Assembly: GCA_963930775.1 (NCBI GenBank) | Contig: OZ005698.1 | Coordinates: forward strand, 3,168,501-3,232,500 | Source: Cliona cf. orientalis | Taxonomy: Eukaryota > Porifera > Demospongiae > Clionaida > Clionaidae | Length of the DNA stretch: 64,000 nt | Reading direction: 5' to 3' | Shown: positions 34,777 through 54,234 of the stretch, in pieces | How the letters are laid out: every line of letters starts with the position of its first letter | Numbering within the stretch: position 1 is the first letter of the stretch | Position numbers and translations under genes: made by a program | The notes under the pieces: model-generated | What the model saw: the letters and a program-made list of their open reading frames with translations, nothing else | Database searches by the model: none | What the model was told of the DNA's origin: nothing

Positions 34777-36810
34777 TCTACTCTCTATTGCAGCGCTAGC
34801 ATTAGTATAACATCACTACAATGTCATGCTAATCTGAGAAGTAAACATGCACTGTAAAATACCACAACTTGTCTTATTTTTAGCTGATACTAATCATCAA
34901 GATCCTGTTTCTATGATTTACTTAGCCATGTATACGTATACACAAACATGATTAACTTGGGATAGCAATGCTCTATACTATGATGACATCAAATTTTGCG
35001 CCTCATAGTACTAACAATTTATATCAACTGTTAAGTTCATAAAGTAGCTAGTGCCTGTAGTGAGAATTGACTAGGATTCAGTAAACTTTTAAGAGTCCCA
35101 AGAGAATATAGAAATCTGCAGTTATTTGAGTATCACTGAAAAAGCCCACAACCTTAATTCACACAATATAATATTCACTCTATCATGTATTTTAACATTG
35201 ATCCTGCATAATATTAACCTGAGATAGGAAATAATATTGTTTAATATACTGAGTCATACTTTTGCTATTAATAACCTGTAGAGAATTGATCATCATGATC
35301 CTGTTCTGTTATCGAAACAACCTCAAACAGTTAATTGAGCCTTGTATACATAAACTTGGAGGTTATCAAACTTTGCACCTCGATTTGTGTTAACTGTTAA
35401 GTTGACAAAGTAATGCATATTGATTAATCTTGTGTTGACATCGCCTCGATTTGTGTTAACTATTAAGTTGATAAAGTAGCACATATTGATTAATTATTGT
35501 GTTGACATCAAAGTTTGCACCTTAACTGTTAAGTTGACAAAGTGATACATATTGATTATTAATCTTGTGTTGACATCACCTCAATTTGTATTGTTGATAA
35601 AGTAGCACATAATAATTATTAGCTATTGTGTTGACATCAAATTTTGCACCTCGATTCATGATAGCTAACTATGAAGTTGACAAAGTATCACATATTAATT
35701 TTTAATTATTTTTGTGTTGACGTTAAAGTTTGCACCTCAATTTGTGTTAACTATTAAGTTGACAAAGTAGCGCATATTGAATTGATTGAGATTTAATAAA
35801 CTGTTACCTTATTCAACACTGCCAACAGAATAGAGCAAGGGTGAAGAATAGGTAGCAAAAGTGTGTGGGGGGGGGGGGGGGGGGAGGGGGGCTCAGACCT
35901 TTGACTGTGTACTGTGACAACAGTTAGGCTGTGGGCATATGCCCACAGCCCACCTAGGGGGGTGTAGGGGCATGCTCCCCCAGAAGTTTTGGAATTTCGA
36001 CTCTCTGAGAGTGTTTCTGATGCATTCTGGCAGCAGGTTTTGGACTGATTTAATATCTATTTTTACTCGAGCACTCTTTTGCAAACACCCAGAAGTATGT
36101 GCTGTAATTTTATAGTATGGGCATGTGATAAAATATGGGGGGGAGGGGGGGCTGAAGCCCCCCCTGCCCCCCCTTTCTCCGCCCATGTAGAGAAGCATGA
36201 TTAATTTGGAAATATCACTGATCAAAGGTTTGATGATGAAATTCAAGTTTGTCGATTAGCATAAGAGTCATCAGAGCTGTACAAGTGCAATATTAGTTTC
36301 AAAATTGGCCATGGAACACAAAGGAACTGAGTACATAAGAGCAAGTCCTAGGTAATAATACATCAGATTCTGCATATTCTAGGGGTTTGAAAGTCTGTCT
36401 TGCAGACTGAACCTTTACCTCCTAGACTTTGCCTCTAGTTACTTGCAATATCGGGATCAAAGTATACACAGGAATATTGTTTGAAGTAGAAAAAAAACTT
36501 TCAAATCTTCCCCTGAAAATATGCAGGTGTGAAAAGTCTTCTATTTCTACTTAGTGTACAATTTTTAACATTAATTATGCACTGCAAATATAACTATAAT
36601 ATATTATGTAGTCTAACACCTCGATACTGATATAAATTCGAAAGGATTCTCAATGTTGATACAAACTTGATTGATTTATGATAGTAGCATAAGCAAAACA
36701 ATAATACAAGTACTGTTTATACAAGATAAAATAACAATAATATTATTAACGTAATCAAGTGAGGTGACAAAATTAATAATGTCTACAACTGTAGTATATT
36801 AGTGTATCAA
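34777..36810. other. intergenic between KK-A and KK-B, repeats only
   Basis: No gene seen. It contains a degenerate tandem array (35376-35785, listed separately), a poly-G tract at about 35868-35886, and a G/C-rich repeat fragment 35930-36190 with GGCATGCTCCCCCAGAAG and inverted runs of G and C. The latter resembles a diverged transposon also glimpsed at 12780-12830. Confidence 0.5.
35376..35785. repeat. degenerate tandem repeat, about 60-85-bp units, six copies
   Basis: The unit is roughly GCACCTCGATTTGTGTTAAC, then TATTAAGTTGACAAAGTA, CACATATTGATTAATT and TTGTGTTGACATC. Copies begin near 35376, 35442, 35518, 35577, 35646 and 35729. Units vary by small indels. A weaker copy may occur near 34990-35050. 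Confidence 0.75.
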
Positions 36811-39010
36811 TTATAATAATGAGGCTAACTCTACAATATCGGTGACACCTTGTTCAGTCTGACCTCCAACAACCATCAGCTGGTTATCAGAGAGAACGGC
36901 AGCATAGCAATCGTGTCGTGGTGTGCTCATGTGACCTATAACTTCCCAACATTTAGCAGATGGGTTGTACATGTGAATGGTTGCTGTAAACTTGTGGTAT
37001 GCATCTACACCACCAACTGCAAGCAGCTTACCATGTACAGAAACACATGCTGAGAACAAAATTGGGAGCTGATACTTCTGTTCCATACAGTGGCTAGGGT
37101 CGTTTGTGAGAAAGCCCTTGAGAGCCTAGTACCGATTGATCTCGTAAAGCAACTGTTAAGAAGGGAAGAAATCGAACATGTGTATACCGACTTCCTACCG
37201 TACCAAGATATGTCGTATCCCCCAAGTAGGTATATATCATCTTCACCAACTTGAACCAGAGAGGATGTATGCACTGGTTTTGGTAAATCGGTAGCAGTGA
37301 ACCACTGCTGTGTTTCAATATCCATCACTTCGATAGTTGCTAGAAGAGTGTTCTGAATTCCAACTCCCCCAGCCACAATCAGGGATGTCCCAGTCGACAA
37401 AGCAGATGATCCATATCGTTTGGTTGGCATAGATGGAAAATACTTAGTCCACTTTCTTTCACTGCCCTCTTCAGTGAGACTGAATAGCCTATTAGTTATG
37501 CTACCAGCAAATTCACCACCAATGAGGGTTAGGATGCTGTTGATAATGACTGAAGGACACTTGATGGATACACACTGAGGGAGTTGAAGCCAAGTGTGAG
37601 CATCTATTTTGTAGCCATACATATGATAACCAGCTCGTAGGTATGCCGTACTGGTGTTGTTATCTACCACAGCATTAAATGAGCTTTTCATCTCACATGG
37701 AGCTCTTGGATCTTCTAGCCATCTTAATTGGCAAATTTTGCTAGCCTCAGGTTTATCAATTTGCTGCTGTTCAAGCTGCTTCTGAAGTTCAACAATTTGC
37801 TTCTCCAAACTAGTAATAATTTGTGTACTTGTTTTAACTTTCATCTCAAGCATTTCTTTCGTATTTCTCTCCAGTTGTTCTTGCTTTTGTTTCAGCTTTT
37901 GAATCTCCTGCAGTCCAGCTGCAACAGCCTGATCTTTGACAGTGATGCTTCGATCTTTTCCCTCTAATCGCACTGCTTGTGATTGAATAATGAGCTGAAG
38001 ATCTCTAATCTGCTCAGCATACTGTGATTGTGTAATTGATTCAGGATCTCCGTGGGTGGTGCAATCTTCTCCGGATGTATTTTTCTCTTGAACTGTACTT
38101 TCACTATACTCAGAACTATTCTTTAAAGCCAACATTCTCCGGCATAGTATATGAGCTGTTGGACGTTGAACATCAATATCTTTCAAACAGCTGAGAATGA
38201 TAGACAAGAGGGGATTGCTTACATTAACCATGCTGATATGATTATGCCTGCGTTCGATTTTGATATGCACATTTCAACTACTTCTTCAGATTCCACAGTG
38301 ATTTCCTGCCATCTCTTAGCAGGCTGAGGAAACTCTCTAGTCAATATCTGTAGCGTAATCACTCCAAATGAGAAGCAATCAATCTTCTCTGTGTATACAG
38401 GTTTGTCTTGAACAGCTTCGGGAGGCATGTAGACATCTGTACCAGGACACTGAGTGAAGGTGAAGTGATGATTGTGATCACCCAGTCTTGCCATTCCAAA
38501 ATCAGTTACCTTGGCTTTTACATTTCCAATCATTAACACATTATTGCTAGAGAGATCTCTGTGGATGATGTCATTGGAGTGAAGGAATGAAAGAGCCACG
38601 CTAATATCGTGACAGATATTGACTTGAACATGATAAGGAAGCGACTGCGTAGCACTTTCCAGGAAGTGTGTCAGACTATCATCCATCAGCTCCATCAAAA
38701 GCACTGGCAACTGAGTGTCAGGATCTCGCAATATGCCCAGAAATTGGACAATATTAGGGTGTTTAATCGTGCTCAAGAACTCACACTCTTGTTCGAATCT
38801 CCTCATTGGTAGCCAATGCTCTCTTTGAGATTCTATGGACTTTTCTGCTGTTGGGTCAAAGGGAGTTTCATGAATAATTTTTGCGGCACATAGTAGATCA
38901 TCGCATTTAGCTTTGCAAACTTTTCCATACGATCCAATGCCAAGAATTTGATCCTTGCAAAGATGAATATCTTTGAATCCAATTTTCCTGTCCTGTTGCA
39001 GAAAAGCCAT
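36811..39010 (-). pseudogene. kinase - coiled coil - Kelch paralog with two frameshifts (KK-B)
   Basis: The tandem paralog of KK-A reads in three consecutive frames: kinase 39010 to about 38262 (GIGSYGKV, CAAKIIHE, HRDLSSNNVLM, DFGMAR, YMPPEA), then ERRHNHIS through coiled coil and Kelch from about 38262 to 37090, then the last Kelch blades 37086-36811 (LLAVGGVD, LMVVGGQ). Alignment to KK-A shows each break equals one missing base: near 38262, where CISK should lead into ERRHNH, and near 37090, between VWN and KYQLP. No other lesion is seen and the catalytic residues are intact, so either the gene died recently or the assembly has two base errors. It starts MAFLQQDRKIGFKDIHL. Confidence 0.85.
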
Positions 39011-39561
39011 TGTTATGATGGCTATATACTTAAATTTGAATCTGTGATCTGTAAGTCAATTATCGTTTAGAATCAGTGTGCACGCACAGCTGTCGTGCAC
39101 ACACAGCTATCATGCACTTTAATATGTATGAGCTTCCGGTAAATTGCAATTGTTGTTGTTGTGACTCGTGCATCCTTTCCTGATCCATGAGAAGTGTTAT
39201 ATGATCTTAATATGCTGTAATTTAGCCTATAGTAATACTATACGTACCATAGTTGTGTAAACTATTGATCATGTGGACTTTAAATTATAATAATCTACAA
39301 TAAGCCACTGCCAAGGAAGTTCTTCATTGTGATCGGATGTATATAATACGTACAACGTTATCCCATTATTATCATCACCTAAAGTACATGCATGATGGTA
39401 TAGGTAAACCTTTACCATCAGTTTAGCTAAGTAAATCAATTATTAAGTCTGATTTACAGTATTAATTCACACTATTACAGTAATTATCTATTACAGTATG
39501 TAAGACTTATAGTGTTACAGCTGCTAGTAGCTATACTTAGTTACACCTGTAGAGGATAAAA

Positions 39562-45458
<5,897 letters not shown>

Positions 45459-45967
45459 GATAACGTTAGTTAGTCTCGCAAATGATATTCAGCGACCTCA
45501 GTGGCCGATCAATAGGAGGATTCCATGTACGCGAGCTAGCGTAAAGTGAAGTGACTCAGATGCAAATTTAAATTAATGATATTATATTCAACGACCTTTC
45601 AGGAAGTTCCTGTCACGCCCGTTTAATAGTGGGAATCGGGAATCATGCTCTGTAGATGGCATGCATTCATCGCAGTACATAGCTACAGCTTCCTGGCACC
45701 TTGAGTTTGTAACAACCATAAAACTAGCAGTAGCTAGTACCATGGCCACCTACCTTTTCATCTTTTGCAGCAAATTAAGTGCTGCATCTGGAATAGGCCT
45801 ATGAATAGCATTTACATTATAACTGTGTTCATTTATAGCATGGATTTGGATAGAGGAGGAGACTCTTATTTCTTGTAGTAACCATGTACGTTGGCCTTGC
45901 TGCTGCTGCTACATATACCCATAATATTATTATTATGGTTCTCCGTTTAGAATAATTGATACAGTTA

Positions 45968-46081
45968 CTGTAAACCCTGGCATGGGGGGGGGGGGGGGGG
46001 GGGGACAACCATTCTATGTTAATTTTGACTGACTTTGCCCCCCCCCTCCCCCCCAAAATTGAACTACCCTCAGCCACCTCT
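45968..46081. repeat. poly-G/poly-C bracketed repeat, copy 1
   Basis: A poly-G run of about 20 and a CCCCCCC run bracket about 50 bp. The right end TTGACTGACTTTGC..C then TGAACTACCCTCAGC matches the copy at 49700-49862. Confidence 0.55.
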
Positions 46082-46270
46082 AGTCTGTACCAATACAGAC
46101 TCCCTTTTCACAAACGTTATGCGTGGTCTCACAATGCACATTAACATTGCATGCATATGTGCATGCAGAAGTAAATAATGATTTTAGTATACGTATTAGC
46201 CAACTCTAGTTTGACTGCTACTATTAATATCAATCATTGGTATCAATAATAAAACTGTGCAATTCTGATG

Positions 46271-49066
46271 TTACATGAGCCGAAGGTATCCGTTTTCGTC
46301 CTCATTCTCCACAGCAGCTGATTTATACTTATTTGCTGGATTCCGAGCTGCTTGAGTGACTTGCTTCTTCTTGTCAAATCTGATCGATGCATATTGGACT
46401 CTCCTCCCTCTAGGAATCTCAGTATAGGGACTAGACAGATGATTTGCAGCTTGAACCTCAGGAGATTGTACTGCTTCATAAATCTGAACCTGGTATTCCC
46501 TTTCATAATCACTGTATGCAAAAATAATATATATAAGCACCATGTATAATAATATTATATAGACATCAGTACCTTGATGAATCGTTGATAAGTTGTTCTT
46601 GTTTATTCTTTGATTTGACAGCCTTGCAAATCAGGATTGTGATTATGACTGCTATCAATAGCAGCAACAATAGCAAGAGAGCCCCCGCCACTCCAACAAT
46701 CAATGCTAGTTTATCATTCTCTTGAACGGCATTATCAGACTTTGTTGTTATCCTTATTCCTTTAAGGAAAGTATGGGATTATTAGTGTGGTACACATGAA
46801 TCATATAATGCTGGCGGCCAGGTATATTAATTTTATCATTGACAGTCAATTAGTCTTGTTATGATTGCACATCATAGAGAATAGAACAACTATTATCAGA
46901 TACAGTGAAAGCTATAGAGTACGAGTCTCCCACCACCCTTCAGAGCAGCTCACTATAATGCACCTGACTCTAGCTATAGCTTCTGAGGCACAATGTCATG
47001 CAATTGGGTTAGAATATTACTTACAGCTGTGAGGTTACATACCTGGATCATTTACATTAGGGTTGTAAGTCACACACTTGGTCTTTGTGTTTGGTGCTGA
47101 CACACAGCACATCACTGTCCTGTTCATGTCTAGCCGAAGTGTTGTGTCTGTGCCTGTTATGTTTGTGTTCAAGATGCCATTTTGGTAGGCATTGGAGCAG
47201 CTAAGTGTAACTCCCTCAGGTACACTTGAATGATTCCGTGTTGGAACACTCCATTTTATAGAGAAAGTTTCTGTGCCATTGCTAACAAAAGTGACTGCAA
47301 TAGGCACTGGTTCTAGAGGGATCATTAAAGATAATTATAATCATTAAGCTCTTATTGTTATGCATAATACCTATGCAGCCATGTTGATCATCATCAAGGG
47401 TGTACTGTCCAATACAACTGCAAACATATGATCCTTGAGTGTTTGTACAAGTCTGATTGCAGCCTCCATTGTCAGTGAGACATTCATTAACATCTGAATA
47501 ACAATTGTGATGAAGTACATCAACTGCTTGTTGTCATGTGCATGCATACATGGATGATGATTAATTTGTTTACTGTTCTAACTACCCACTGACAACAAAA
47601 TGAATCAACCTTTGTTGACTGCTTATTACTTCTATCTCTCTCTCTCCCTCTCTCTCTCCCTCTCTCTCCCTCTCTCTCTCTCCCTCTCTCTCTCTCTCCC
47701 TCTCTCTCTCCCTCTCTCTCTCTCCCTCTCTCTTTCTCTCTCGTACACACATGTATATGCATGCACACATGCATTTCACACCCACTTTACAAATCATCTA
47801 TGATACATACCTAGAGAGCAACTATCTCCACTCCAACCAGGAGGACAGATACACATATTATGAGGTTCAACACACATTTTGGGACTTGAACAGTTTTCAC
47901 AATATGCTGAGCATGTGATGTGTAAAATAAAACAAGATTTTGTATACCTGGCTACCTTTGGGAAGATTCAATAGTAGTCATTTATAATAATTTTACTGCT
48001 TATTTATTAATGATAATGCGCTACTTAATAGATGCTTTTACTATTGTTATTTCAATGAGGATAGATTATTGTAATGCTTACGTATACAAATTCCTTCAGT
48101 AGAGTTAACGTAACCAGGACAACACATACTAACAGCTGGTTTCAGTACGTAAAGTGTGACTGACTCTCTTTGAGACAAAGTCCTGTATGGCATTATACAT
48201 ACATCAGATATCAGATCCATTAATTTTATCTTAACTGATCTGTGATAGTACGTATGCATGAGTGTCTGTGAGTGAGTGTGTGACTGTGTGTATAGCTAGC
48301 TATCTTGTGTGCCATCAAAGGCTAACTTAGCTCAGCACCAAGAGTGTACTCTTGGTGTCTGCCGTACTTATGTGCAAGTGCCAAAGTCATGTGAGTGAAC
48401 CACATGCTGCATGGTTTCATCCAGTCAGGGAATGGGGGGAAGCGTTCCCCCCCCCCTCAAGGAATAAGAGAAAGAAAAGGAGGGAAAGGAGAGAGGAGGT
48501 GGGACGTGTAATTACAATCAAGTGATCAGTATTCCCCTATAGTTAACAGCTATTAATTTTATTAAGAGCACTAGATAATATCTCAGTGATACCCGAAAAC
48601 CGACTAATTCATATCATTGGTCAATGGAATGAAGGGGAAAACGGTGCATGAAACTACCATGCCCACTCCCCCCCCCCCCCCCCCCCCCCCCCCCACACAC
48701 ACACAATTTTTTAATCATGCAGAGCCTGATCACTACTAACCTACATATGTTTTATATTTACGTATACCTTTAGCTAAACTTTACCTTCGACATCGAGACC
48801 AACCCCACCACCCACATGAGTAACTTCTGGTATAGTATCGCTGTCTGTAGCCAGAAGTTGAAACTGGTTTTGCCGGCTCAGTACATATCCTACAGCATCA
48901 TATCCTCAATACTCTTGATTTCTTGCTAATACATCTCATACTGTGTACATACCAATTTGGATTGGGAGATCCTGAATGATTGCAGAATGCTGACTCCAAA
49001 GAATAATGCTACTGTAACAGTAGCCACTACAAACTCAAAGAATTTGATTCTGAGTTCCTGCTTCAT
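46271..49066 (-). CDS. EMI-EGF-EGF-FN3 single-pass receptor with tyrosine tail
   Basis: Eight exons: 49066-48953, 48876-48785, 48182-48082, 47906-47811, 47493-47371, 47312-47043, 46759-46573, 46511-46271. The sum is 1224 nt, giving 407 aa, and phases agree throughout. Exon 1 encodes a signal peptide or anchor (VVATVTVALFFGVSILQSF). Exons 2-3 form an EMI domain (SYSCGWWGWSRCRR, then SMCCPGYVNSTEGIC). Exon 4 is a short EGF (CENCSSPKMC, CICPPGWSGDSC); exon 5 an EGF_CA (DVNECLTDNGGCNQTC); exon 6 an FN3-like module; exon 7 the TM helix (LALIVGVAGALLLLLLLIAV). The tail has IYEAV, PYTEIP, QYASI and GYLRLM. The EMI-EGF-TM order recalls MEGF10-like engulfment receptors, but with two EGFs and an FN3 it is not a clear ortholog. 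The acceptor of exon 2 (CTGAG) was chosen by phase and is the least certain junction. Confidence 0.82.
47636..47742. repeat. (CT)n microsatellite
   Basis: Interrupted CTCTCTCC array of about 105 bp in intron 4 of the EMI receptor gene. Reading frames through it are artefacts. Confidence 0.95.
48668..48704. repeat. (C)n(AC)m composite simple repeat
   Basis: About 27 C followed by ACACACACAC, same junction type as 16818 and 54200. In an intron of the EMI receptor gene. Confidence 0.85.
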
Positions 49067-51030
49067 CACGGCTGATGTAGCATTATTACCGGTATAAGTT
49101 ATAACTCCACAGGTGAGACGATTCTCTGTTTTCTGTAACCAGGTTGTACTGCTAGTCCCAAAATACCATCAGAGCACAACTGATGATAATCATGATAAGT
49201 TGCTATAGATATTATTAAAGTAATAATTTTTCTACAACAAAAATAATATTATGCTGGTAATAACTGTTTATGCTTCAATGTTTTGGGAGCATCTTATAAC
49301 TTAGTCTTTCAGTTTGCTCAGTATACATCCTCCAGCAATAAGACATAACATTGCCAGTATCTTTCAGCAGAATCTGATAGCAACTGTTATTATTAATTTT
49401 GATATCCAATCCCGCTCCAAGTCAACAGATACTTATTGTCGCCGCCCCAGCTTTGACGTGGGCGGGTGTCTGGAAATGGTCATTGATTTTACAAGTCACA
49501 AATTGGTGGGAATGGTCGTCAACACCATGAGTTCGGCAGTCAAGCGGAATGAATACATGCGGGCGGAAATTAAAAACAACTGGAGTGGTCTTATAAGGTT
49601 GCAGTGCTGAACTTTTCTCATGTGTAGCTAATATTATGTTCTTGTTCGTCAAGCTTTTTAGCACTGTAGAGCGCATGCCAGTACCCCACTGCACTCCAGG
49701 GAGGTGGGAGTGGGGGGGGGGGGGGGGGGGGGGGGGGGGTGTAGTGAAGGCTTACTGACATTATAGATTCTATGTACAAGCTTATTAGCCGTGGGTATCT
49801 ATTTGATTGACTTTGCGCCCCCCCCCCCCCCCCCCCAAACTGAACTACCCTCAGCTGCCTCTGCACTCGCTGCATCATGATCAGATTCTGCATAATAATA
49901 ATATTATTGGAGTGCCAGTGTATATTTAAATATTTAATATATTATAATGTGCCTATTGAGGATCTTCACCTACATAATAGTGTCCCCATATGAATTAGCA
50001 AGGGTCAGTATGGGTAAGTGGTGAGGAAAGGGGGATCCCTGCTATTCCAGCTAATCGGGGAAAACTTGATAATACCCCTGGAATTGCCCGGGAGTCCCAT
50101 ACATCTATTATGTAAGTAGAAGAGGCCAGTTAGCTACACTCTGACTCTGGAAAGTGTGAAGTAATTTTAATGAGATGCAATCTTGATATTAATTATGTGC
50201 TTATAATTTATAGTACTGTACCCATACGCGTACCCTTAATAATTGTCAGGGTGGAGGAGATTCGAAAATTAATAATTATGGTGTCACAGTCACTATACGT
50301 ACTGTACGTATCAAATCTCCCATCATCAACACAATCTCAAGAATCTAATCATGTACTGCTATGCAAAAATTATTACAGTGCATCCCCCACTGAAGTGTCT
50401 AAGTATATCAAATTCCACACTTGGCATGCATGACATTGTGATTAAAAAATATCTTGATCAAGGATGGGAGGAGTGCGTATTGTGTATTTAATATAGTATT
50501 TAAGGTGTGCAAATGGTTTTAGATATATAATACCATGCAATCAACTGACTTTAATTATTATTGACAGTGAGAAATATGGCAGCATTCACAAGCAATGGCA
50601 AGAGTGCATTAATAATGATGAAAAAGCAGAGATAGAATAGAAAATTTCACTATAGTGGCTAAAGTTGAAAATTTGATGAGATATAAGAAATCAAGAATAA
50701 ATCTAATTGGTGGTGGTACTCGGTTTTAAAAATCTGATACAAATAAATAAACCCTTTGATATGTAAGTTGACATAATGGTGATGTAATAGGATAGCGACC
50801 AAATAAAATGGATTTGGGGTTTAAATGGAACCTGTATTTACTCCAAACACAACCAAAATGCCATAGGATAAAGAAACTGACTTGGATATAATATATCAAA
50901 CCACAGCTGTAATAATGCAAGTGAATACTAAAGGGGAAAGCCAGCTAGCTAAAGAGCCATATCAAAGACTGGGAGAGGAAGGAAACACTGCACAAGATGA
51001 AATGAGAACAGCACACTGGTAAGTAGCTAC
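49067..51030. other. intergenic between EMI receptor and T-box gene
   Basis: No exon recognised. It holds the poly-G/poly-C repeat at 49700-49862 and short AAT palindromes. The sequence 49430-49600 is less AT-rich and lies just upstream of the EMI receptor start, so it may include regulatory DNA; no defined element is seen. Confidence 0.45.
49700..49862. repeat. poly-G/poly-C bracketed repeat, copy 2
   Basis: A poly-G run (about 32) and a poly-C run (about 19) bracket about 75 bp. The right end TTGACTTTGCGCCC..CC then TGAACTACCCTCAGC matches the copy at 45968-46081. Confidence 0.55.
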
Positions 51031-54000
51031 TCAGTAGCCAGTGGGTGCACTCCAATGTGCCTGAGTCTGCTGGGGTTGAGTGCCATGAGCCGGAACATGA
51101 GAGGAGTGAGAAGTAATTGTGTCGGGGGGTGAGTAAATGGGTAGTGTCTGCTGTACTGTTCCTGTGACGGGGGGAATTGTGGGAAGCTGCTGTGGCTGCG
51201 TATAGACAGGGGCACTCGTACTGATTACTGGACTATACCCTACGTTATAGTTAGGTGTCACTGTCACTGAGGGTTGGATTTGAAGTGTGCCTGGTTGGGG
51301 TAGGTACTGAAGGTTCATTGTTTGGCTGTAGCCGGCGCCAGCGGATCGACTAGAGAAGGAATGAGACCCATGTGACGCCACACTGTGGCCGTGAGGGTGA
51401 TGAACTCCTCCTGCATTTGCGATGTAGTGGAACTGACTCGACTGTGCGGACGGGACGTGAGAGAGAGGCTGTAGTGTCCCTGCAGTGGTTGCAGCTGCAG
51501 CACTCAGAGCTCCCGATGGTGCAGCGAGGCCAGCATAGCCACTGGCTACCGTGCTGTATGAACCAAGTCTGCTGCCGGACAGTTGACTGGTGTGGACTGG
51601 TCTTCCAGAGTGATATGCAGCTGCTAAGGTCTCCGTTGGATAGAGTAGTGGCTGAGCACCTGAATGGATGAAACATATTGATGATCATTACCTAACACAT
51701 GTATCAGTATTGGTAAGGGTCGTCGCTATTACATGCTCATCTCCATTAATGAAACGCTGTTTGTGGTAGGGGATACTTGTGCACTTCCCAAAATCCTGGC
51801 AAGAACACTGCCATCATACATAATCTGCACTGGAGGGGGGCCAGAGGGGGGGCAGTGGTGCTGTTACCATGCATGAGAAGCACACATGAAAATTTATAGC
51901 TGTTCCTAGGCAGAGAATCAGTTCACAAACTCTACAAGTAGGACATGCAGAAACATGAGAAACAAGCAGCAATATTGAAATTGGCAGGTTTTAAGTCTTG
52001 CAGGCAGGCAAAGTGAGCATAATATTATACAGATGAATAGGTAGCAAAGCATAAAGCCTTTAGTGATGGGATACATTTCAGCTAACGTCTATCTTGAGAA
52101 ACGTAGGGGTGTTATGGTAATCTATCTCCCTCGTTCTTATGCCAAAGATAATTTTTACCACATCTGAGCTACAGGGTATGTACCCACCTAGCTACATGCC
52201 ATCTGCAATATTCAGCCATGGACATATTATGTAGTTTAAGCTGGCTAGGTATAGCTAAACGTAAGCTGCGTAACAGTGACGTAGGACGACACAGGATTCG
52301 ACTCATGCAATTATTTAGAGACCTGTTCCAGCTAATAGCCAACTAATAGAGTACACGATATCAGGTATACACAGCAAAGGACGTTTACTTTGACAATTTT
52401 TGTTGACCATTTCACTGTTTACACTGACACCTTACTGTGAGTTTGCAACCCCTATTTACACCTACTGGCTGCCACAATAAGGGGGTTTCCCTTTGATGTG
52501 GACAACTGCAGTTCTCTTGACACCAAAAGCTTATGAATTAGTTTATGGGGGAAGATTGCTAGCAACTACTGCAGGGATGATTAGCTAGCTAGCTATAGCT
52601 AAACCACAAAATCAACATGCCAGCAAGGTAGCATCAGCAGTGACGTCCCCAGCATAAAATTGAAGACATTGGACACCTTACTAACAGCCTATCACACTAT
52701 ATGAAGTAAATGATTATGGTATCAAAGAATACGTACCATTAATTTTTTTGTGCCCAATTTTATTTCTTATGGGAATATGACTTTGTACAACTCAGCCTGA
52801 CAGTTTTAAAGCAAAGTATAAAGCTGAGATATGTGCACCTTTTGAGATGTTTAGCTACTTTTCTACTTTTGTACTGTCAAGTATAGGAGATGCTGAATAT
52901 TCACTATTTCGACGTTCACTAAGTGTGCCCAAGGGCTTATACAAGAAGCGTAGATTGACAAGAGTAATGCTGCGGTGCTCTTCAAGGGACATCACTGAAT
53001 AGAAACATTTACCATAAGGCTACAATTATTTGCGGGTACAAAGTTTAGTAGATTTCGGAAATAGCGCATTTAGCGGGTACTCATTTTAGCAATTTTTTCA
53101 AAATTATTAATTTTATTCGAAAAATTTAATATTCGCGGGTACAATTTTTAGCGAAAATTAGGCAAATCGCTAATTTCACTAAATTTAGTACCCACAAACA
53201 AAAGTGTCCTTAAGGTATAATTATTATAATACTATTCTGTTGTAGTGAGCTATACACAGTAACCACAGCCAGCTAATGCTGTATATACCATAATATTATG
53301 TCGTTCATGAAAGAGCAACATTACTGGCACTCAACATATACAGTCATAAATGACACACTGCCATCACAGGATTCTTGCTAGTAATAATACCGTAATTCGC
53401 ATTAATTTCATTCGCAAAATTTTTATGTTAAATATTTGTGTAACAATATTTTTGTCAACTTCAAGCGCGTGCCATAATAATATTATATTCGCTATATAAG
53501 TTAGTACAGGTAAACTATTTTCGTGCAAAAAATTTTTGTCACTTCGTGCAAAACGAAAATTTTTAATTTTTGCGAATTATGGTGCTGTAAAAACTTTAGC
53601 TATAGCTATGTAAGAGCTGTATGTCATGTATTCACATTATATACGAACTATGAGCCAGTAAGAATGACCATATAAATCCAAGCCATTATTAAGCATTGGA
53701 AGAATTTTAAAGGTTAGTGGGCTATTACTGATATAAAATTAATGTTTAATCATGACTGCTAATTAGCTAGAAACAAGTTGGTGACCTTATCAATATTGCT
53801 ATCAAACAGACAAGTAGCACAATTAGTTTTTTTACCCATAACTAAAAACAGACTTGTAGCTAGCTATAATATTATTATGTATGAGCCTTTTGTGATGATG
53901 TAGGCCATATTATAATCACAATTAATGATTATCCATACCTGCATGGAGTGGTGATTGAAAGCTGACAGTATCCTGAGAGATCCAGTGCATGGGACGATCT

Positions 54001-54203
54001 ACATATGTTGCAGTACTGTCAAAGGGAGGAGGACTCGAGGTTGAACTAGACCTGTATGCATAAAAATTAATTAATAGATACTATGTCTTAATCACAATAA
54101 AATAACTATCAAATATAGCTAGTTATGCATGAGTAGCATATAATGATCAGTGGTTTACTGAAGCTACTGATCCTTCTGTCCCTCAGTAACCCCCATCCCT
54201 CCC

Positions 54204-54234
<31 letters not shown>

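Noticed and set aside
47520..47803. Glu-Arg-rich and Ser-Leu-rich frames near 47.6 kb.
   Set aside because: Product of the (CT)n microsatellite in an intron of the EMI receptor gene.
49314..49610. 98-residue plus-strand frame just upstream of the EMI receptor gene.
   Set aside because: No motif, competing frame on the opposite strand, likely promoter-proximal non-coding DNA.
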